In this document: positions 30,046 to 39,424 of the stretch, in pieces | Position numbering within the stretch: position 1 is the first letter of the stretch | How the letters are laid out: each line of letters starts with the position of its first letter | From: Rubrivivax gelatinosus IL144 | GTDB taxonomy: Bacteria; Pseudomonadota; Gammaproteobacteria; Burkholderiales; Burkholderiaceae_C | Direction: 5' to 3' | Assembly (NCBI RefSeq): GCF_000284255.1 | Contig: NC_017075.1 | Coordinates: 3,720,001 to 3,784,000, forward strand | Length of the DNA: 64,000 nucleotides | The notes under the pieces: model-generated | The model's input: the letters and a program-made list of their open reading frames with translations, nothing else | What the model was told of the DNA's origin: nothing | Database searches by the model: none | Position numbers and translations under genes: made by a program

Positions 30046-31380
30046 ATGCGTCCGTTGCGCCCGATCCTCTCCCGCCTGGCCCTGGCCAGCGCCGTTGCGC
30101 TGGCGCTGCCGACCGCCGTGCACGCGCAAAGCCTGTCCGAGCTGTACCAGGCCGCCCGCGCCTACGACGCGACCTATCTCGCCGCCCGCGCCCAGGCCGA
30201 GTCGGCCGAGTACCAGGTGGCGCAGACCCGGGCGCTGAACCGCCCGGTCGCGGCGCTGAACGCCAGCGCGACCGGCAGCGACTACCGCCCCGACCGCGTC
30301 GAGCGCGGCACCTACAACACCGCCAAGGCGTCTATCGACGCCAGCATGCCGATCTTCAACCGCGCCAATTCGGTGGCCATCGAGCAGGCCGAACGTTCGC
30401 TGGCCTCGTCGCAGGCGGCATTCGAAGCCGCCGAGCAGGACCTGATCGTGCGTGTCGCGCAGGCCTATTTCGACGTGCTCGCCGCCCAGGACGCGCTGGG
30501 CACGACGCGCGCGAGCAAGACCGCGATCACCGAGCAGCTGGCCTCGGCCAAGCGCAACTTCGAGGTCGGCACCGCGACGATCACCGACACGCGTGAAGCC
30601 CAGGCCCGCTACGACCTCGTGCTGGCCGAGGAGATCGCCGCCGAGAACCTGCTGCGCACGCGCCGCACCGCGCTGGACACGCTGGTCGGCCGCCTCGGCA
30701 CCGACCCCAAGCCGCTGGCCGCGCCGGTGGTGCTGCCCGAACCCAAGCCGTCCGATCCCGAGCAGCTGATCCGCAGCGCCGAAGGCAACCACCCGGCGAT
30801 CCGCCGCGCCCAGGTCGCCTACGACATCGCCCACCTGGAGATCGACCGCGCCCGTGCCGGCCACCTGCCGACGCTGGACCTCGTCGCCTCGGCCGAGCGC
30901 CAGCGTGTGGGCGGCAGCTCGGTGGCCATCGCCAGCTCCAGCGGCAGCACCAACGCCTACACGATGGGCGTGCAGTTCAAGCTGCCGCTGTACACCGGCA
31001 ACGCGACGCAGAACCGGGTGCGCGAAACCCTGCTGCTCGAAGAGAGCGCGCGCAACGACCTCGAATCGGCGCGCCGCAACGTCGCGCTGAACGCGCGCAC
31101 CGCGCTGTTCGCGGTGCAGTCCGGCATCGCCCAGGTCAAGGCCTACGAGGCCGCCGAAGCCTCGAGCAAGCTGTCGCTGGACGCGACGCAGCTCGGTTAT
31201 CGCGTCGGCGTGCGCGTCAACCTCGACGTGCTCAACGCCCAGACCCAGCTCTACGCGACCCAGCGCGACCTGGCGCGGGCGCGTTACGACGTGCTGGTCA
31301 ACACGCTGAAGCTGCGCCAGGCGGTCGGCGAACTCGGCGCGACCGACGTCGAGTCGGTCAACGCGCTGCTGGCGCGCTAA
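30046..31380 (+). CDS. tolC: TolC family outer membrane channel
   Basis: A 444-residue type I secretion/efflux exit duct. The signal peptide ends at VHA-QS (about residue 26). The body shows the TolC internal duplication: YQAARAYDATYLAARAQ opens the first half, and AYTMGVQFKLPLYTGNATQNRV begins the equatorial strand of the second. ATG 30046 is chosen because it starts a clean signal peptide 13 codons into the open frame. It ends four bases into waaA, which is convergent. Its partner pumps are not in the window. Confidence 0.9.
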   Translation: MRPLRPILSRLALASAVALALPTAVHAQSLSELYQAARAYDATYLAARAQAESAEYQVAQTRALNRPVAALNASATGSDYRPDRVERGTYNTAKASIDASMPIFNRANSVAIEQAERSLASSQAAFEAAEQDLIVRVAQAYFDVLAAQDALGTTRASKTAITEQLASAKRNFEVGTATITDTREAQARYDLVLAEEIAAENLLRTRRTALDTLVGRLGTDPKPLAAPVVLPEPKPSDPEQLIRSAEGNHPAIRRAQVAYDIAHLEIDRARAGHLPTLDLVASAERQRVGGSSVAIASSSGSTNAYTMGVQFKLPLYTGNATQNRVRETLLLEESARNDLESARRNVALNARTALFAVQSGIAQVKAYEAAEASSKLSLDATQLGYRVGVRVNLDVLNAQTQLYATQRDLARARYDVLVNTLKLRQAVGELGATDVESVNALLAR

Positions 31381-32693
31381 AGGCCCGCCGGCAGCAGCTC
31401 GACGATCGCGCGCGCCATGCGTTCGGCGGCGCCGCGGTGCTGGGCCGAGAAGGCCAGCGCCGCCGCCACGCGCTCGCCGCGCGCCGCGTCCAGGGCCAGC
31501 GCCACCGCACGCCCGACGCCGTCGTCGATGTCGGCCGCACGCAGCGCGGCGCCGGCGGCCAGCGACATCTCGGCGGCCTGCTCGAAGTTGAAGGTGTAAG
31601 GCCCCATCACCAGCGGGCAGCCGCAGGCCGCGGCCTCGATCAGGTTCTGCCCGCCCAAGGGCGCGAAGCTGCCGCCCAGCAGCGCCGAGTCGGCGGCGGC
31701 GTAATACAGCGGCATCTCGCCGATCGAGTCGCCGAGCCAGACCTCGGCGGCGGCCGCGTCGGCCGGCGGCGTCTCGCCCCAGGCGCTGCGGCGTAGCACC
31801 GACAGCCCGGCCGCAGCCGCCATCTGCGCCACGGCGTCGAAACGCTGCGGATGGCGCGGCACCAGCAGCAGCAGCGGCCGGGGCGCGGCAAGCCGCTTCC
31901 AGGCCGCCAGCAGCGGCTCTTCCTCGCCTTCGCGCGTCGACGCGGCCAGCACCACCGGCCGGCCCAGCGCGGCACGCCAGGCGCGGCCACGTTCGACCAG
32001 CACCGGGTTCGGCGAGACGTCGAACTTCAGGTTGCCCATCACCTGCGGCGACGGCGCGCCGCTGGCTTGGAGCCGCCGGGCGTCGTCGGCGGTCTGCGCC
32101 AGCACGCGCGAGAAGCTCGCCGCCGCCGGGCGCAGCAGCGCCTGCAGGCGCTGGCCCTTGGCGAAGCTGCGTTCGGACAGGCGCGCGTTGGCCAGCACCA
32201 TCGGCACGCCGGCTTCGTGCGCGGCGTCGAGCAGGTTGGGCCAGATCTCGGTTTCCATCAGCACGCCGACCGCCGGCTTGTGGCGGCGCAGGAACCGCCG
32301 CACCGCGCCCGGCGTGTCGTAAGGCAGCCAGACCTGGGCGTCGCCGGGCTGCAGCAGCGCCGCGCCGGCTTCGCGGCCGGTGGCAGTGCCGTGCGTCAGC
32401 AGCAGGCCGCGGCCCGGAGCCAGGCGGCGCAGCGCTTGCAGCAGCGGCTCGCTGGCGCGCGTCTCGCCCAGCGAGACGGCGTGCACCCAGATGCGGCCCT
32501 GGCGGCCGTCGCCGCCGCCGGTGGCGAAACGTTCGTGCCAGGCGCTGCGGTACGGCGGCTCGTCGCGGCCGCGCCACCACAGCTTGCCCATGTACAGCGG
32601 CGCGGCCAGGCGCAGGCCGGTCGAGTAGACCCAGCGGGCGAAAGCGCCGTCGGCAGCCATGTCGGGTTTCGCGGCGGGTGCCAGGCCCGCCAT
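31377..32693 (-). CDS. waaA: 3-deoxy-D-manno-octulosonic acid transferase
   Basis: A 438-residue GT-B glycosyltransferase that adds Kdo to lipid A precursor at the inner membrane. N-terminal features are LYMGKLWWRGRDEP and HAVSLGETRASEPLL with the catalytic glutamate; the C-terminal half shows VPRHPQRFD and GGSFAPLGGQNLIEAAACGCPLVMGP (core GGSFAPLGGQNLIE). The start is uncertain: an internal ATG at 32660 would give 427 residues, nearer E. coli WaaA (425). It begins four bases after the phosphomannomutase stop, so the pair is probably one transcript. Confidence 0.93.
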   Translation of the reverse strand: MAGLAPAAKPDMAADGAFARWVYSTGLRLAAPLYMGKLWWRGRDEPPYRSAWHERFATGGGDGRQGRIWVHAVSLGETRASEPLLQALRRLAPGRGLLLTHGTATGREAGAALLQPGDAQVWLPYDTPGAVRRFLRRHKPAVGVLMETEIWPNLLDAAHEAGVPMVLANARLSERSFAKGQRLQALLRPAAASFSRVLAQTADDARRLQASGAPSPQVMGNLKFDVSPNPVLVERGRAWRAALGRPVVLAASTREGEEEPLLAAWKRLAAPRPLLLLVPRHPQRFDAVAQMAAAAGLSVLRRSAWGETPPADAAAAEVWLGDSIGEMPLYYAAADSALLGGSFAPLGGQNLIEAAACGCPLVMGPYTFNFEQAAEMSLAAGAALRAADIDDGVGRAVALALDAARGERVAAALAFSAQHRGAAERMARAIVELLPAGL

Positions 32694-32697
32694 GCGC

Positions 32698-34101
32698 TCA
32701 ATGCGCGGCGGCCTCCACGCGGGCGTCGGCCTTCACGGCGCGCAGCGCGGCCATGAAGTCGCCCTGGATGCGCTCCAGCGCTTCGGGCGTGTGGCCCTCG
32801 AAACGCCGCACCAGCACCGGCGTCGTGTTCGACGCGCGGATCAGGCCGAAGCCGTCGGCGAAGTCGATGCGCAGGCCGTCGACGGTGCCGACGTCGCCGC
32901 CGGCCAGCGCCAGGCGGCCGTCGGCGGCGCGTGCCAGCAGCTCGGCGACGACGCGGTGGTTCTCGCCTTCGGCGCAGGGCACGTTGAGTTCGGGCGTGCT
33001 GAAGCTGGTCGGCAGCGCGTCGAGGAAGGCGCTCGGGTCGGCCTCGCGCGACAGGATCTCGAGCAGCCGCGCCGCGGTGTACATCGCGTCGTCGAAGCCG
33101 TACCAGCGTTCGCTGAAGAACAGGTGGCCGCTCATCTCGCCGGCGAAGGGCGCGCCCGACTCCTTGAGCTTGGCCTTGATCAGCGAATGCCCGGTCTTCC
33201 ACAGCACCGGCACGCCGCCGGCGGCGCGGATCGCCTCGGGCAGGCGCTGCGAGCACTTGACGTCGAAGATGATCTCGGCGCCCGGGCGGCGCGCGAGGAT
33301 GTCGCGTGCGAACAGCATCACCTGGCGGTCGGGATAGATGATGTTGCCGCCGGCGGTGACCACGCCCAGGCGGTCGCCGTCGCCGTCGAAAGCCAGGCCC
33401 AGCTCGGCGCCGGTGGCATGCACGACCTTGATCAGGTCGGCCAGGTTCTCGGGCTTGGACGGGTCCGGGTGGTGGTTGGGGAAGTCGCCGTCGACCTTGC
33501 TGTACAGGTCGATGACCTCGCAGCCCAGGGCCTTCAGGATCCCCGGCGCGCTGGCGCCGGGGATGCCGTTGCCCGAGTCGACGACGATCTTCATCGGCCG
33601 CGCGAGCTGACAGTCGGAGACGATGCGCCCGGTGTACTCGGGCAGGATGTCCATCGCCGCGCTGCGGCCCGGGGCCTGCGCGTAGTCCTCGGCCTCGATG
33701 CGGCGCTTCAGGCGCTGGATGTCCTCGCCGTAGATGGCCCGGCCGCCGAGCACCATCTTGAAGCCGTTGTAGTCCTTCGGGTTGTGGCTGCCGGTGACCT
33801 GGATGCCCGAGCGGCAGCCGTGTTCGCCGCGCGTCGCGGCGACGTAGTAGAGCATCGGCGTGGTCACGGCGCCGAGGTCGACGACGTCCAGCCCGGTCGA
33901 GACCAGGCCGCGCACCAGCGCCGCCGCCAGGCCCGGGCCCGAGAGCCGGCCGTCGCGGCCGACGGCCACGGCGCGCTCGCCGGCGGCCAGCGCTTCGGTG
34001 CCGAAGGCCCGCCCGAGGTGTTCGGCGAAGGTCTCGTCGATCGTCTTGCCGACGATGCCGCGAATGTCGTATGCCTTGAACACCGAGGAATGGACTTGCA
34101 T
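32698..34101 (-). CDS. Phosphomannomutase/phosphoglucomutase
   Basis: A 467-residue alpha-D-phosphohexomutase of the AlgC/ManB type that interconverts 1- and 6-phosphates of mannose and glucose, feeding LPS and exopolysaccharide precursors. The phosphoserine loop is VTGSHNPKDYNG, the metal loop is DGDGDRLG, the sugar-binding loop is GEMSGHLFF and the phosphate loop near the end is RASNTTPVLVRRFE. N-terminal FKAYDIRGIVG is characteristic. waaA follows after four bases, in keeping with a lipopolysaccharide role. Confidence 0.94.
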   Translation of the reverse strand: MQVHSSVFKAYDIRGIVGKTIDETFAEHLGRAFGTEALAAGERAVAVGRDGRLSGPGLAAALVRGLVSTGLDVVDLGAVTTPMLYYVAATRGEHGCRSGIQVTGSHNPKDYNGFKMVLGGRAIYGEDIQRLKRRIEAEDYAQAPGRSAAMDILPEYTGRIVSDCQLARPMKIVVDSGNGIPGASAPGILKALGCEVIDLYSKVDGDFPNHHPDPSKPENLADLIKVVHATGAELGLAFDGDGDRLGVVTAGGNIIYPDRQVMLFARDILARRPGAEIIFDVKCSQRLPEAIRAAGGVPVLWKTGHSLIKAKLKESGAPFAGEMSGHLFFSERWYGFDDAMYTAARLLEILSREADPSAFLDALPTSFSTPELNVPCAEGENHRVVAELLARAADGRLALAGGDVGTVDGLRIDFADGFGLIRASNTTPVLVRRFEGHTPEALERIQGDFMAALRAVKADARVEAAAH

Positions 34102-34188
34102 GGAGGGCGGGCCGGAGGCCGGGTTGAAGTCGCGGGCGATTGTAGGCAGCCGCAGGTGACACGCGGTTGCGCCGCGTCGCCCGGGCGC

Positions 34189-36027
34189 TCAGAACGGGAA
34201 GAGCAGCGGCAGCAGCGCCACGCAGACCACGCCGACGATCACCGTGAACGGCACGCCGATCTTGACGAAGTCGGCGAAGCGGTAGCGCCCCGGCCCGAGC
34301 ACCAGCGTGTTGACCGGCGAGGACACCGGCGTCATGAAGGCCGCCGACGCGGCCAGCGCGACCATCATCGCGAAGGGCTCGGGCGCGCAGCCCAGGCGAT
34401 CGGCCAGGCCCAGGCCGATCGGCGCCATCAGCACCGCGGTCGCGGTGTTCGACACGAAGAGCCCGACCACCGCCGTCAGCACGAACAGCCCCGCCAGCGC
34501 GGCGCGCGGCGAGGCCTCGCCGGTGGCCGCGAGCATCGCGCCGACCAGCCAGTCGATGCCGCCGGTCTTCTGCAGCGCGACGGCGAACGGCAGCATGCCG
34601 ACGATCAGCATCAGGCTCTGCCAGTGGATCGAGCGGTAGGCCGACTCGGCGTCGATGCAGCGCACCGCGCCCATCGCCAGGCAGCCCAACAGCGCCGCGA
34701 CGACGTTGGGCACCAGCCCCGAGACCATCAGCGCGACGGTGGCCGCCAGCACCGCCAGCGCCAGCGGCGCACGCGACGCGGCCGGGGCGACGTCGTCGAA
34801 CTCCGCGGGCAGCGTCAGCACGACGAAGTCGCGCGCCGCGCCGGCCAGGCCGCGGATGTCCTTCCAGGCGCCGGCCACGAGCAGCGTGTCGCCCATCTTC
34901 AGCTTCGCATGCAGCGGGTCCTCGTCGACCAGGCGGCCGCCGCGGCGCAGGCCGATGACGTTGATGCCGCGCTGCGAACGCATGCGCAGCTCGAGGATGG
35001 ACTGGCCGATGACCGCCGCGCCCGGCGGCACCAGCAGCTCGGCCAGGCCGATCTCGCGCGACAGGCGCGAGAAATAGTCGCGGCGGAACGGCAGTTCGGT
35101 GAAGCCCATCTGCTCGGCCAGGCGCTGCGCCTGGGCGCGGCCGTCGGGCGCGGCGAAGTCGGCCAGCAGCACGTCGCCGGGCAGGATCTGCTGGTGCGCC
35201 GAGGTGTCGACCACCGTCGGCCCGAGACCACGCTCGCGTTCGATGGCGATGACGTTGGCGCCGTGGCGCGCGCGCAGCTCCAGCTCGCCCAGCGTGCGGC
35301 CGACCACCGGCGAAGCCGCCGGCACGCGAAAGCGCCGCGTCCGGTCGAGCAGGCCGTAGTCGGAGGCCAGGTCGCGCAGCCGGCGGCGGCGGCCTTCGGC
35401 CACGCTCAGCGGCGCCTCGCGCGCGACCAGCCAGCGTCGGGCCACCAGCATGTAGCCGATGCCCAGCACCAGCAGCACCAGCCCCATCGGCGTGAAGTCG
35501 AAGAAGCCGAAGCCGGCATGGCCGCGGCGCTGCAGCTCGGCCTGCACGACGAGGTTGGGCGGCGTGCCGACCAGCGTCAGCATGCCGCTCAGCAGCCCGG
35601 CGAAGGCCAGCGGCATCATCAGCCGGCCCGGCGCGCTGCCGACACGTGCCGCCACGCGCAGCGCCACCGGCACGAAGATCGCCACCACCGCGGTCGAGCT
35701 CATCACCGACCCCAGCCCGGCAGTCGCGGCCATCAGCAGCGCCAGCAGCCGCGCCTCGCGCCCGCCGGCACGCTCCACCAGCCAGTCGCCGACCCGCTGC
35801 GCGACGCCGGCGCGTGCCAGCGCCTCGCCGATGACGAAGAACAGCGCGATCAGGATCACGCCCGGCTCGCTGAAGCCCGACAGCGCCTCGGCGAGCGTCA
35901 GCGTGCCGCCCAGCACCAGCAGCGTCAGCGCCGCCAACGCGACGACGTCCATGCGCGGGCGGTTGAGCACGAAGCAGACGACGCAGCCGCCAAGCAGCGC
36001 CAGCACCCAGAGGGTTTCGGGATTCAT
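34189..36027 (-). CDS. SLC13/CitMHS-type permease with two TrkA-C domains
   Basis: A 612-residue inner membrane protein of the divalent anion/Na+ symporter superfamily. About five N-terminal helices (residues 1-190) are followed by two cytoplasmic TrkA-C domains near residues 205-290 and 300-375, then about six more helices. The internal repeats carry GTPPNLVVQAEL and PVSSPVNTLVLGPG, the paired signature loops. Homologues carry sulfate, tungstate or dicarboxylates; the substrate is not readable. The gene is preceded by a 153-base spacer from the divergent Ada-AlkA gene. Confidence 0.88.
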   Translation of the reverse strand: MNPETLWVLALLGGCVVCFVLNRPRMDVVALAALTLLVLGGTLTLAEALSGFSEPGVILIALFFVIGEALARAGVAQRVGDWLVERAGGREARLLALLMAATAGLGSVMSSTAVVAIFVPVALRVAARVGSAPGRLMMPLAFAGLLSGMLTLVGTPPNLVVQAELQRRGHAGFGFFDFTPMGLVLLVLGIGYMLVARRWLVAREAPLSVAEGRRRRLRDLASDYGLLDRTRRFRVPAASPVVGRTLGELELRARHGANVIAIERERGLGPTVVDTSAHQQILPGDVLLADFAAPDGRAQAQRLAEQMGFTELPFRRDYFSRLSREIGLAELLVPPGAAVIGQSILELRMRSQRGINVIGLRRGGRLVDEDPLHAKLKMGDTLLVAGAWKDIRGLAGAARDFVVLTLPAEFDDVAPAASRAPLALAVLAATVALMVSGLVPNVVAALLGCLAMGAVRCIDAESAYRSIHWQSLMLIVGMLPFAVALQKTGGIDWLVGAMLAATGEASPRAALAGLFVLTAVVGLFVSNTATAVLMAPIGLGLADRLGCAPEPFAMMVALAASAAFMTPVSSPVNTLVLGPGRYRFADFVKIGVPFTVIVGVVCVALLPLLFPF

Positions 36028-36180
36028 CGAAGGAACGCCCCGGGTGGGCGTGCGCGCAAAAGCGCGCGATCTTCTCCTGCGCCGGGCGCGGCACGCGCGT
36101 GTCCCCAGACCGGCCTAGGAAATGGGCGCCCGGAGGGACATGTCCGGAAACGGCGAGTCCGCGCCGGGCCGCCACCTATC

Positions 36181-37629
36181 ATGGGCCGCATGTTCCCCGA
36201 TGCCGACGCCGCCTACCTCGCGCTCGCCGCCCGCGACGCGCGTTTCGACGGCCGCTTCTTCGTCGGCGTCACCAGCACCGGCATCTACTGCCGCCCGGTG
36301 TGCCGCGTGCGCACGCCGCGGCGCGAGAACTGCCGCTTCTTCGCCAGCCCGGCGCAGGCCGAGGCCGCCGCCTTCCGCCCCTGCCTGAAGTGCCGCCCCG
36401 AGATCGCGCCCGGGCTGTCGGCGATGGACTCGTCGGACGCGCTGGCCGACTGCGCCGCGCGCGCAATCGAAGCCGCGGTGCAGGCCGGCGAGCCGGTGGC
36501 GCTGCCGGCGCTGGCCGCGCGCCTGGGCGTGGGCGAGCGCCATCTGCGCCGCATCTTCGCCGCCGCGCACGGTGTCGCGCCGCGTGAATACCTCGCCACC
36601 CAGCGCCTGCTGCTGGCCAAGCAGCTGCTGACCGACACGACGATGCCGGTGGCCCAGGTCGCGCTGGCCAGCGGCTTCGAGAGCCTGCGCCGTTTCAACG
36701 CCGCCTTCCTGGAGCGTTACCGCCTGGCGCCCACCGCGCTGCGGCGCGCGCGCGGCAACGCCCCGGCCGACCCCGTGCTGCGCCTGGCCTGGCGGCCGCC
36801 CTACGACGTCCAGACGATGCTGGGCTTTGCTGCGCGCCGCGCGCTGGCCGGCGTCGAGCAGGTCGAGGGCCTGGCCTGGCGGCGCACGCTGGCCTGGCCG
36901 CATCGCGGCGCCGTGCTCGACGGCTGGATCGAGGCGCGTTTCGTGCCCGAGCGCCACGAAGTGCATCTGCGCAGCGCGCCGTCGCTGGCGCCGGTGCTGG
37001 GCGCCGTGCTGCGCCGCGTGCGCGAGGCACTGGACCTGGACGCCGACCCGGCGCCGATCGCCGCGGCCCTGGCCGCCGGCGGCCTGGCGGCCGAGGGTCA
37101 GCGCCTGCCGGGCGCTTTCGACGGCTTCGAGACCGCGGTGCGCATCGTGCTCGGCCAGCAGGTCACGGTGGCCGCCGCCGGCACGCTGGCGGCGCGCCTG
37201 GTGCGGCGCTACGGCCGCCCGGTCGAGACGCCGTTCGCGGCGCTGACGCACGCCTTCCCCGACGCGGCGACGCTGGCCGCCGCCGACCCCGAGGAACTCG
37301 GCCGCCTGGGCATCGTGCGCCAGCGCGTGCGCGCGCTGCAGGCGCTGGCCGCGGCGGTGGCCGAGGGTTCGCTGAAGCTCGAACGCGGCGCAGCACTGGC
37401 GCCGACGCTGGCGACGCTGGCCGCCCTGCCCGGCTTCGGCCCCTGGACCCTGCAGCTCGTCGCGCTGCGCGTGCTCGGCTGGCCCGACGCCTGGCCCGCC
37501 GGCGACGCCGGCCTCGCCGGCGCGCTGGGCACGCGCGACCCGCGTGAACACGAACGTGCCGCCGAGGCCTGGCGGCCCTGGCGCGCCTATGCCGCGATGG
37601 CGCTCTGGCGCCCTGGAGACACCCGATGA
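36181..37629 (+). CDS. Ada-AlkA fusion: methyl-sensing regulator plus 3-methyladenine glycosylase
   Basis: A 482-residue multidomain DNA-repair protein. Residues 8-75 are the Ada zinc domain with the four cysteines C37, C41, C68 and C71 (YCRPVC; PCLKC), of which C37 corresponds to the methyl-accepting Cys38 of E. coli Ada. An AraC-type HTH follows (about 85-180). The AlkA N-domain and HhH-GPD glycosylase follow (about 190-475), with LPGFGPWT and the catalytic aspartate at D442 in AGDAGL. It should sense methyl phosphotriesters, bind DNA and excise alkylated bases. Its stop overlaps the ogt start (ATGA). Confidence 0.93.
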   Translation: MGRMFPDADAAYLALAARDARFDGRFFVGVTSTGIYCRPVCRVRTPRRENCRFFASPAQAEAAAFRPCLKCRPEIAPGLSAMDSSDALADCAARAIEAAVQAGEPVALPALAARLGVGERHLRRIFAAAHGVAPREYLATQRLLLAKQLLTDTTMPVAQVALASGFESLRRFNAAFLERYRLAPTALRRARGNAPADPVLRLAWRPPYDVQTMLGFAARRALAGVEQVEGLAWRRTLAWPHRGAVLDGWIEARFVPERHEVHLRSAPSLAPVLGAVLRRVREALDLDADPAPIAAALAAGGLAAEGQRLPGAFDGFETAVRIVLGQQVTVAAAGTLAARLVRRYGRPVETPFAALTHAFPDAATLAAADPEELGRLGIVRQRVRALQALAAAVAEGSLKLERGAALAPTLATLAALPGFGPWTLQLVALRVLGWPDAWPAGDAGLAGALGTRDPREHERAAEAWRPWRAYAAMALWRPGDTR

Positions 37630-38123
37630 GACACCCCCGACTCCAGGCGCAATCGCGCCTGGACACGCCGCTGGGCCCGGTAACGCTGGCCGCCAGCGCC
37701 ACCGGCCTGGCCGGCCTGTGGTTCGACGCCCAGCGCCACCACCCCGGCCCGCTGGAGCTGCCGCTCGACCCGGCGCACCCGCTGCTCGCCCAGGCCGCCG
37801 CCGAGTTGGCGGCCTACTTCCGCGGCGAGGCCACCGGCTTCTCGGTGCCGCTGGACGCCGAGGGCACGCCGTTCCAGCGTGCCGTCTGGGACCAGCTGCG
37901 CGCCATCGCCGCCGGCACGACGACGAGCTACGGCGAGATCGCGCGCCGCGTCGGCCGGCCCAGCGCGGTGCGCGCCGTCGGCGCCGCGGTCGGCCGCAAC
38001 CCGGTGTCCATCGTCGTGCCCTGCCACCGCGTGATCGGCGGCGGCGGCGCGCTGACCGGCTACGCCGGCGGGCTGGACCGCAAGCAGGCTCTGCTGGCGC
38101 TGGAGCACGGGGCCGCGCGGTGA
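37626..38123 (+). CDS. ogt: Methylated-DNA-protein-cysteine methyltransferase
   Basis: A 165-residue suicide methyltransferase repairing O6-methylguanine and O4-methylthymine. The acceptor cysteine is C133 in IVVPCHRVIG; the arginine-finger region and TSYGEIARRVGRPSAVRAVG helix are present. The ATG overlaps the Ada-AlkA stop by four bases, so regulator, glycosylase and methyltransferase are made together, replacing the single Ada protein of E. coli. Its own stop overlaps the start of the EamA gene. Confidence 0.95.
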   Translation: MRHPRLQAQSRLDTPLGPVTLAASATGLAGLWFDAQRHHPGPLELPLDPAHPLLAQAAAELAAYFRGEATGFSVPLDAEGTPFQRAVWDQLRAIAAGTTTSYGEIARRVGRPSAVRAVGAAVGRNPVSIVVPCHRVIGGGGALTGYAGGLDRKQALLALEHGAAR

Positions 38124-39004
38124 CGCGGCGCGACCTGGGCGAGCTGTTCCTGCTCGCGTCGCTGTGGGGCGGCTCCTTCCTCTTCATGCGCCTGGGCGCG
38201 GCCGACTTCGGCCCGGCGGCGCTGGTCTTCGTGCGGGTCGCCGGGGCGGCGCTGATGCTCGTGCCGCTGGTGCTGCTGCGCGGCGAAGGCGCGGCGCTGG
38301 CCCGCCACTGGCGGCCGATCGCCGTCGTCGGGCTGCTGAACTCGGCGCTGCCCTTCGCCTGCTACATGGTCGCGGCGCTGGTGCTGAGCGCCGGGCTGTC
38401 GTCGATCTTCAACGCGACGACGCCACTGTGGGCGGCGCTGATCGCCTGGGCCTGGCTCGGCGACCGGCCGACCCGGCCGCGCCTGCTGGGGCTGGCGATC
38501 GGTTTCGCCGGCGTGCTCGCCGTGGGCCTGCACAACGCCAGCTTCAAACCCGGCGAACACGGCGTCAGCCCGGCCGCCGGCATCGTGCTGTGCCTGGTGG
38601 CGACGCTGTGTTATGGCCTCGCCGCCAGCTACACCAAGAAGCGCCTGGCCGGCGTGCCGCCGATGGCGGTGGCCGGCGGCAGCCAGCTCGCCGCGGCGGT
38701 GTTCACGCTGGGCCCGGCGCTGTGGTGGTGGCCGGCGCAGACGCCGGGTGCGGCGGCTTGGGGCGGCGCGGCGGTGCTGGCCTTCGCCTGCACCGGCTTT
38801 GCCTACTGGCTGTTCTTCCGCCTGATCGCCCACGCCGGGCCGGCCAACGCGGTGTCGGTGACCTTTCTGGTGCCGGCCTTCGCGGTGCTCTGGGGCTGGC
38901 TGTTCCTCGGCGAACGGCTGTCGGTGGCCACAGTGGCCGGCTGCGCCGTCGTGCTGCTGGGCACGGCGCTGGCGACCGGGGTGCTGCCGCGGCGGCGGGC
39001 TTGA
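38120..39004 (+). CDS. EamA-family (DMT) exporter
   Basis: A 294-residue drug/metabolite transporter with ten hydrophobic segments in two EamA repeats (about 5-140 and 155-290). LASLWGGSFLFMRL at the N-terminus and FNATTPLWAALIAWAWLGDRP in repeat one are typical. It starts at GTG 38120 overlapping the ogt stop (GTGA). Substrate is unknown. Its coupling to two alkylation-repair genes is notable but may only be positional. Confidence 0.88.
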   Translation: MTRRDLGELFLLASLWGGSFLFMRLGAADFGPAALVFVRVAGAALMLVPLVLLRGEGAALARHWRPIAVVGLLNSALPFACYMVAALVLSAGLSSIFNATTPLWAALIAWAWLGDRPTRPRLLGLAIGFAGVLAVGLHNASFKPGEHGVSPAAGIVLCLVATLCYGLAASYTKKRLAGVPPMAVAGGSQLAAAVFTLGPALWWWPAQTPGAAAWGGAAVLAFACTGFAYWLFFRLIAHAGPANAVSVTFLVPAFAVLWGWLFLGERLSVATVAGCAVVLLGTALATGVLPRRRA

Positions 39005-39034
39005 ATTCGGCGGCGCACGCCCCAGCTTCGGAGC

Positions 39035-39355
39035 ATGCCCACCGAAACCGTCCGCCTCCCCGCCCGGCTGCATGCGCTGGCCGCGATGGCCGCGCTGCTC
39101 GAACGCCTGGAACGCCAGCCGCGTTCGGCCAGCGCCGAGCAGTTCCGCGGTGTCGTGCAGCAGATCCGCGAGCTGCTCGTCCAGGCCGAAGGCGACGAGT
39201 CGCTGCCGGCGCTGCTGGCCATCGCCCCGGCGACCGCCGAGCTCTACGAGAACCTGCACTACGAGCACGCGGGGCTGTGCCGCTCGCCGCTGGAAGACGC
39301 GCTGAACGCCGAACTCGCGGCTTCGGCGGCGATCACCGCGGCCCGCGGCCGCTGA
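39035..39355 (+). CDS. Hypothetical helical protein
   Basis: A 106-residue, mostly helical, Ala/Leu/Glu-rich protein with no signal peptide or membrane segment. It starts 30 bases after the EamA gene and has the codon bias of its neighbours. The phrase ATAELYENLHYEHAGLCRSPLEDAL is the most distinctive part. I do not recognise the family. Confidence 0.6.
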   Translation: MPTETVRLPARLHALAAMAALLERLERQPRSASAEQFRGVVQQIRELLVQAEGDESLPALLAIAPATAELYENLHYEHAGLCRSPLEDALNAELAASAAITAARGR

Positions 39356-39424
39356 AGCCGCCCCCGGCCGCACCAAGGCCGGGGCCGGGCGCGGACAATG
39401 GCGGGTTGCCCCGACATCGCCCGC

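Noticed and set aside
32659..36180. A very long open plus-strand frame opposite phosphomannomutase and the SLC13 gene
   Set aside because: This is the usual antisense artefact of GC-rich coding DNA: Ala/Arg/Gln/His-rich, no domain, and it runs into the real Ada-AlkA frame.
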